From Bacteroidota bacterium (lineage in GTDB: Bacteria > Bacteroidota > Ignavibacteria > Kryptoniales > JAKASW01): DNA of 14,953 nucleotides. Where the stretch lies: assembly GCA_021789755.1 (NCBI GenBank), contig JAJYJD010000065.1, positions 1 through 14,953 on the forward strand. The letters run 5' to 3'. The first letter of the stretch is position 1. Every line of letters begins with the position of its first letter. The position numbers and the translations under genes were made by a program. The notes beneath the pieces were generated by a model. That model saw only the letters and a list, made by a program, of their open reading frames with translations, was not told the DNA's origin and searched no databases. Of the stretch, positions 14,672-14,953 are shown in pieces.

Positions 14672-14953
14672 TTACCTGTTGCCAGCCTGGATAATAACGT
14701 CGTAGAGTCTCAGAATCTGCGGGATGTTTTTTCTCGCGTCGAACTTTTCAATAGCCCGGGTACGGCCGGCGCTTCCCATTCGCGCGCTGAGCTCCGGGTC
14801 TTTCAGAAGTATCAGAATTCGGTTGAAGAGTTCACCCGGGCTCCCCGGTGTCACGAGAAATCCGTTCACGCCGTCGACGACAATCTCATCCGGGCCGCCG
14901 AGGCGCGATGCTACCACGGGCTTGTTCATTAGTCCTGCCTCGATGAGCGGTCG
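14672..14953 (-). CDS. GT4-type glycosyltransferase, C-terminal part (runs off the right edge)
   Basis: The frame is open to the window edge and gives 93 residues. It starts RPLIEAGLMNKPVVASRLGG and continues with PDEIVVDGVNGFLVTPGSPG. This is the nucleotide-sugar-binding end of a GT-B glycosyltransferase: the E of IEAGLMNKPVVAS is the second Glu of the EX7E motif, followed by the usual GGPDEIVVDGVNG loop and the helical tail GSAGRTRAIEKFD. The ATG at 14929 is an internal methionine, not the start, because the conserved IEAG motif lies upstream of it. It is the most upstream visible gene of the minus-strand polysaccharide series and ends next to the frameshifted remnant. Confidence 0.9.
   Translation of the reverse strand, partial: RPLIEAGLMNKPVVASRLGGPDEIVVDGVNGFLVTPGSPGELFNRILILLKDPELSARMGSAGRTRAIEKFDARKNIPQILRLYDVIIQAGNR

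Overview
The window is a 15-kb bacterial chromosomal stretch of intermediate base composition and carries no phage, IS or CRISPR elements. Several traits suggest the Bacteroidota/Ignavibacteriota (FCB) neighbourhood: an Amt transporter with a cleavable signal peptide, a type III polyketide synthase, a polysaccharide cluster containing a heparinase-fold protein, and dispersed ACGGA-type intergenic repeats. This placement is an inference of low to moderate confidence. No rRNA or tRNA is present.

Region 1 (1-3702) is a set of unlinked household genes. A type III polyketide synthase on the minus strand overlaps (ATGA) a membrane-protein gene that runs off the left edge. Divergent from it is an ammonium transporter with a signal peptide. 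Next comes a tiny two-CXXC zinc-ribbon gene behind a near-consensus promoter, then the stalled-ribosome rescue hydrolase ArfB.

Region 2 (3706-7834, minus) reads as a three-gene operon: a UDP-glucose/uronate-type 4-epimerase (TTG start, strong SD), a heparinase II/III-fold protein and a D-2-hydroxyacid dehydrogenase. The dehydrogenase meets arfB tail to tail, and an 11-bp stem-loop spans both stop codons. The heparinase gene carries an in-frame purine-rich repeat insertion.

Region 3 (7835-8288) is a 454-bp divergent intergenic stretch. It holds an ACGGA-type repeat with a hairpin and a 12-bp palindrome.

Region 4 (8289-14953) is surface-polysaccharide biosynthesis. One GT4-type glycosyltransferase lies on the plus strand. 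A minus-strand series follows, read from the right edge: GT4 glycosyltransferase (partial), a frameshifted gene remnant, FkbM-type methyltransferase, CgeB-like glycosyltransferase, AsnB-type amidotransferase, and a SAM methyltransferase with a Trm112-like N-terminus.

Together regions 2-4 look like an exopolysaccharide, O-antigen or capsule locus. The epimerase would supply a sugar or uronic acid nucleotide, and the glycosyltransferases would assemble the glycan. FkbM and the second methyltransferase would decorate it, the AsnB-like enzyme may amidate a carboxylated sugar, and the heparinase-fold protein may trim or process the uronate polymer. The division of labour is inferred from families and context. 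I see no clear-cut undescribed system. The strongest oddities are the in-frame repeat in the heparinase, the frameshifted remnant at 14383-14669, the stem-loops over convergent stops, and the strongly promoted 58-residue zinc-ribbon protein.
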